Shown in pieces: positions 60,415-64,000 of a DNA stretch of 64,000 bases. The notes beneath the pieces were generated by a model. That model did no database searches and had not been told where the DNA came from. It was given only the letters and a program-made list of their open reading frames with translations. The position numbers were made by a program, and so were the translations under genes. Location of the stretch: contig CAWGCA010000001.1 of NCBI GenBank assembly GCA_963820955.1, forward strand, positions 1-64,000. Reading direction: 5' to 3'. Origin of the DNA: CAWGCA01 sp963820955 (lineage in GTDB: Bacteria; Pseudomonadota; Gammaproteobacteria; Chromatiales; Chromatiaceae). Every line of letters begins with the position of its first letter. The stretch's first letter is position 1.

Positions 60415-61938
60415 TTATTCAGTAATCGGATTGGGAGCTGGATGTTCTATGGCCTTTTGGTATATCTCCTGGTAGCGACTGGCGCTGACGTCCCAGCTGA
60501 AGTCCTGCTCCATCCCGGTAGTGGCCAGTTTCTGCCACCAGATTTCTGGTCGTTGGCGGAACGCGATAGCACGTTCCACTGCCTGCCATAGAGAACCCGC
60601 GGTTGGCTGGTCAAAAACAAAACCGGTTGCGGCGCCGTTGAGCAGGTTGCGGGGCGTGGCGTCTATCACCGTGTCTGACAGGCCACCGGTGCGATGAACG
60701 ATGGGCACAGTGCCATAGCGCAGACTGTAAATTTGGTTGAGCCCACAGGGTTCGAAACGGGATGGCATCAGAAAGCAGTCACAGGCCGCTTCCACTCGAT
60801 GCGACAAGGCTTCGTCATAGCCGAGGAACGCCGCTACCCGGTTCGGGTACTGGTCTGCCACCCGGCGCAGGGTCCGCTCCAGACCGGGGTCTCCAGCCCC
60901 TAGAAACACCACCTGGGTATTTTCGTGGCTTATCAGATCGGGCAGAATTTCCAGGATCAGGTCCACCCCCTTCTGTCGAACCAGTCGACCTATATGTCCG
61001 AAAAGAAGGGCGCTTTCGTCTTTCTGCAATCCCAGTTCCTGTTGCAGTTGGCGCTTGTTCAGTCGCTTCCGGTGGAAGTTGCCGGCATCGAACGGTGTGA
61101 TTGTATGATCTGTAGCCGGATCCCAGCTCTTGTAATCGATCCCGTTCAGCACCCCCTGGAGGCGATCGCTCCGGTGCTGCAGCAGTCCCTCCAGGCCGCA
61201 GCCAAGCTCCGGTGTGCAGATTTCCCTGGCGTAGGCGGGGCTGACGGTGGTGATCCAGTCGGCAAAGGCGAGACCACCTTTGATGAAAGAGAAGGCTCCA
61301 TGAAATTCCAGTCCATCTGGTGACCAGAATTCGCCCGGAAGGCGGAGTTGATCAAAGCTGGTCCGGTCGAAAATCCCCTGGTAGGAGAGATTGTGAACGG
61401 TGAAAATCGTTGCCGGGCGACTGCCTTCCTCGGACAGCAGCGCGGGAATCAATCCGGTCTGCCAGTCGTTGCAGTGGACCAGATCAGGCAGCCAGCCGAG
61501 ACCGGTCTGGTCCAGGGCCATTGCGACCACGGCACGGTTGAAAAGCCCGAAACGCAGGGCGTTATCGGCCCAGGCATTACCCGAGGCGTTGGTGTAGGGA
61601 TTGCCCGCCCGATCGAACAGGCCGGGCGCATCAATCAGATAGAGAGGAATCCGGCCCGCCAGTCTGCTCCGCAACAGGCGCACGGGTTCCGACCACCCAG
61701 CCAATCGAAGCGAGCTAACCGGCTCCAGCGGGATCGATCTTTCCACCACCTGAGGGTAGGCTGGCAGGACCAGCCGCACATCGAGGCCGCGATCGGCCAG
61801 GGCGATGGGCAGACTGCCGGCGACGTCGGCTAATCCTCCCGTTTTTATCAAAGGCAGGGCTTCGCTGACAGCAAAAAGAATGCTCCTGAGAGGGCTGTTT
61901 TGGCCACTCATATCGCAGTATTCAGGGGGCAAGGTCAT
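60415..61938 (-). CDS. glgA: Glycogen (starch) synthase
   Basis: 507 residues; a second ATG nine codons in is possible. GT5-family GT-B fold. K-T-G-G-L-A-D-V near residue 32 binds ADP-glucose; a second K-x-G-G-like region and the E-P-C-G-L-N-Q-I-Y motif (near residue 395) are present. It extends alpha-1,4-glucan from ADP-glucose made by GlgC, whose gene starts at 63922. Divergent from pgi. Confidence 0.96.
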   Translation of the reverse strand: MTLPPEYCDMSGQNSPLRSILFAVSEALPLIKTGGLADVAGSLPIALADRGLDVRLVLPAYPQVVERSIPLEPVSSLRLAGWSEPVRLLRSRLAGRIPLYLIDAPGLFDRAGNPYTNASGNAWADNALRFGLFNRAVVAMALDQTGLGWLPDLVHCNDWQTGLIPALLSEEGSRPATIFTVHNLSYQGIFDRTSFDQLRLPGEFWSPDGLEFHGAFSFIKGGLAFADWITTVSPAYAREICTPELGCGLEGLLQHRSDRLQGVLNGIDYKSWDPATDHTITPFDAGNFHRKRLNKRQLQQELGLQKDESALLFGHIGRLVRQKGVDLILEILPDLISHENTQVVFLGAGDPGLERTLRRVADQYPNRVAAFLGYDEALSHRVEAACDCFLMPSRFEPCGLNQIYSLRYGTVPIVHRTGGLSDTVIDATPRNLLNGAATGFVFDQPTAGSLWQAVERAIAFRQRPEIWWQKLATTGMEQDFSWDVSASRYQEIYQKAIEHPAPNPITE

Positions 61939-62097
61939 GGGTATGGTGGTTGTAGTCGCAGTATTGTTGTAAAAATTGCGATATTATATCCCGATTTCCG
62001 GGCACGGCTGTACCTCACCTGGCCTCCCGCCGGGTCTTCCCGTTCGATACCCGGAGAAAGCTCTATGCACAAGCAGTCGGAGTAGCAGTATATCGCC

Positions 62098-63756
62098 ATG
62101 AAATCATTTCGTCAGAGCAAAGAATGGCAGGCCCTTGAACAGCACTGGGCGGAGATGGAGCCGCTGCTGATGAGGGATCTTTTCCAGCAGGACCCGGAAC
62201 GGTTCGACCGGATGACTCTCCAGACCTGCGGTATGTTACTGGATTATTCCAAGAACCGGATATCGAACAAGACCCTCGATCTGTTGATTAAACTGGCCCA
62301 GCGGGCGGATCTGCCTGGCTGGATAAGACGCATGTTTGCCGGCGATCGAATCAATAATACCGAGCACCGCGCCGTGCTGCATGTGGCCCTGCGCAACCGC
62401 TCCAAGCAGCCGGTCTGGTTCGAGGGCAAGGATGTTATGCCGGCAGTCAATGCGGTTTTCGACCAGATGGAGCGTTTTTGCGAGTCGATCTGGAACGGGG
62501 AATGGAAGGGGTTCACCGGACGGCGCATTACCGATGTGGTGAATATCGGGATCGGTGGCTCCAATCTTGGTCCGTTAATGGTTGCCGAGGCACTCAAGCA
62601 CTACCAGTCCCTGGATCTGCGGGTTCATTTCGTTTCGAACGTGGACGGCACCCACCTGGCCGAAACCATAAAGCCGTTGAACCCCGCAACCACCTTGTTC
62701 ATCGTTGCCTCCAAGACCTTTACCACCCAGGAAACCCTTGCCAACGCCCGCGCTGCCCGGAAGTGGTGCCTTGCCGCGCTGAACGATGAGGCCGCGGTTG
62801 CCAGACATTTTGTCGCGGTATCGACCAATGCGGAAGAAGTAAGCGCTTTCGGCATAGACCCGGACAACATGTTCGTGTTCTGGGACTGGGTAGGGGGGCG
62901 ATATTCCCTTTGGTCGGCGATCGGACTGCCGATTGCCCTGGCCATCGGCATGAAGAATTTTTATGAGTTGCTGGAAGGCGCTCACGAAATGGATCAGCAT
63001 TTTCGAAATGCGGATCTGTCGGAAAATATGCCGGTGATTCTGGCGCTTCTGGGGGTCTGGTATCATAATTTTTTCGGCGTGAAGACCCATGCGATCCTGC
63101 CGTACGATCAATATCTGCGCATTCTGCCGGCCTATCTCCAGCAGGCCGACATGGAGAGCAACGGCAAAGGGGTAACCCGGGACGGAACCACGGTGGATTA
63201 CAGCACCGGGCCGGTGGTCTGGGGGGCGGCCGGTACCGACGGCCAGCACGCCTTTTATCAGCTGATTCACCAGGGCACTCAGCTGATTACCTGCGATTTC
63301 ATCGCCCCAATCCACAGTCAAAACGAACTGGGGGATCAGCACCAGAAACTCATGGCCAATTTCTTCGCCCAGACCGAGGCCTTGATGAGGGGGCGAACCC
63401 GGGAGGAGGCCCGGGCAGAGCTGGAGACCGGATGGCTCAATGCGGAGGAGATCGTGGAACTGCTCCCGCACAAGGTGTTCCCGGGCAACCGGCCCACCAA
63501 CAGTATTCTCATCGACAAACTGACACCCCGGCGTCTCGGTTCGTTGATTGCACTCTATGAGCATAAAATTTTTGTTCAGGGCGTTATCTGGCAGATCAAT
63601 TCCTTCGACCAGTGGGGAGTGGAGCTTGGTAAACAACTAGCGGGAGTGATCCTGAAAGAACTGCGTAACGAGCCGGAACCCGATCTACACGATGCCTCAA
63701 CCGCGGGTTTAATCGATTTCTACAAGCGCCAGCGGCAAATTCCAGTTGAAGACTGA
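62098..63756 (+). CDS. pgi: Glucose-6-phosphate isomerase
   Basis: 552 residues, normal. It interconverts glucose-6-phosphate and fructose-6-phosphate. Conserved G-I-G-G-S-N-L-G-P (near residue 155), G-G-R-Y-S-L-W-S-A-I-G (near 265) and the terminal active-site K-V-F-P-G-N-R-P-T-N. Its product feeds the glycogen branch encoded on either side. No strong ribosome binding site is seen before the ATG. Confidence 0.98.
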   Translation: MKSFRQSKEWQALEQHWAEMEPLLMRDLFQQDPERFDRMTLQTCGMLLDYSKNRISNKTLDLLIKLAQRADLPGWIRRMFAGDRINNTEHRAVLHVALRNRSKQPVWFEGKDVMPAVNAVFDQMERFCESIWNGEWKGFTGRRITDVVNIGIGGSNLGPLMVAEALKHYQSLDLRVHFVSNVDGTHLAETIKPLNPATTLFIVASKTFTTQETLANARAARKWCLAALNDEAAVARHFVAVSTNAEEVSAFGIDPDNMFVFWDWVGGRYSLWSAIGLPIALAIGMKNFYELLEGAHEMDQHFRNADLSENMPVILALLGVWYHNFFGVKTHAILPYDQYLRILPAYLQQADMESNGKGVTRDGTTVDYSTGPVVWGAAGTDGQHAFYQLIHQGTQLITCDFIAPIHSQNELGDQHQKLMANFFAQTEALMRGRTREEARAELETGWLNAEEIVELLPHKVFPGNRPTNSILIDKLTPRRLGSLIALYEHKIFVQGVIWQINSFDQWGVELGKQLAGVILKELRNEPEPDLHDASTAGLIDFYKRQRQIPVED

Positions 63757-63921
63757 TCGTTTTTGTGACGGCCAAAGCAGTGGCAGGCAGTTATCTGAAG
63801 CAGATGCGGCGCCTGACCATCCGTCGTCCGGCATGTTAGTATGTGCTAATTTATGGTGTTGAGGTAAAAACCCCAGGAAAGTTGGCCCGGCGGCTGTGGG
63901 GCACAGTTTAGGAGGAGAGCT

Positions 63922-64000
63922 ATGAATACAGGTCAGGATCCACGTTTCGTCAGTCGTTTGACCAAGAAAACCCTGGCACTCATCCTCGCTGGAGGGCGAG
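63922..64000 (+). CDS. glgC: Glucose-1-phosphate adenylyltransferase, N-terminal fragment (cut by window edge)
   Basis: The ATG at 63922 follows AGGAGGAG at 6-7 nt. The 26 visible residues end L-A-L-I-L-A-G-G-R, the start of the nucleotide-binding signature of GlgC. It makes ADP-glucose, the substrate of GlgA. The identification is supported by glgA 2 kb away. Confidence 0.85.
   Translation, partial: MNTGQDPRFVSRLTKKTLALILAGGR

Noticed and set aside
1..64000. CRISPR array, prophage or complete insertion sequence
   Set aside because: No regular spaced repeats, phage structural genes or transposase genes were seen.

Overview
The window is GC-rich, densely coded DNA from a gammaproteobacterium. 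The best marker is the run glnD-map-rpsB-tsf-pyrH-frr-uppS-cdsA-dxr-rseP-bamA-ompH-fabZ-rnhB-dnaE-accA-tilS, a classic gammaproteobacterial gene order. MSHA-type pilin genes, an Rpf/DSF signalling locus and many sensory domains point to a free-living or facultative environmental lineage. A Chromatiales or sulfur-oxidiser affiliation is plausible but is only an inference.

Region 1 (1-22905) holds housekeeping genes. On the minus strand are the start of an LL-diaminopimelate aminotransferase gene, an ArsC-like reductase, a small secreted protein, glnD and map. On the plus strand follow the rpsB-to-tilS genes for translation, isoprenoids, phospholipid, outer-membrane assembly, fatty acids and DNA replication. 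Three things stand out. lpxD, lpxA and lpxB are missing from the places where they normally sit between ompH and rnhB. dxr carries two compensating indels, and rseP has a frameshift at a run of seven C. A 133-bp MITE-like element ends 8 bp before the bamA start.

Region 2 (23012-31383) carries the structural half of an MSHA pilus operon (major pilin, mshC, D, O, P, Q) without the secretion motor, then prfB with its programmed +1 frameshift, and lysS.

Region 3 (31397-42266) is a mixed block: a coiled-coil/basic protein, an HDOD protein, ygfZ, a ribonuclease II, a three-gene operon built on a membrane-embedded SMC/SbcC-like ATPase with two tiny partners, ybaK, a DUF1269-like membrane protein and hrpB.

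Region 4 (42563-51623) is the most interesting. It is an Rpf/DSF quorum-sensing locus (rpfF, rpfC, rpfG) with a private acyl carrier protein, a ketoacyl-ACP synthase, a cyclopropane-fatty-acid-synthase-like methyltransferase and a kinase-less receiver/HPt paralogue of RpfC. Together these suggest a signal-making and signal-sensing system with its own acyl-chain tailoring enzymes. A 261-bp MITE-like element with 31-bp inverted repeats and a CTAG target duplication has rewritten the end of the methyltransferase gene.

Region 5 (52245-64000) contains thrH, tRNA-Glu(CTC) with its promoter, pcnB-folK-panB-panC, an MscS channel, panD, a lipid A acyltransferase, glgA, pgi and the start of glgC. Pantothenate and glycogen metabolism dominate. 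A second dispersed repeat family, made of several hairpins, occurs four times (about 34.2, 48.9, 56.8 and 60.3 kb), always between genes.
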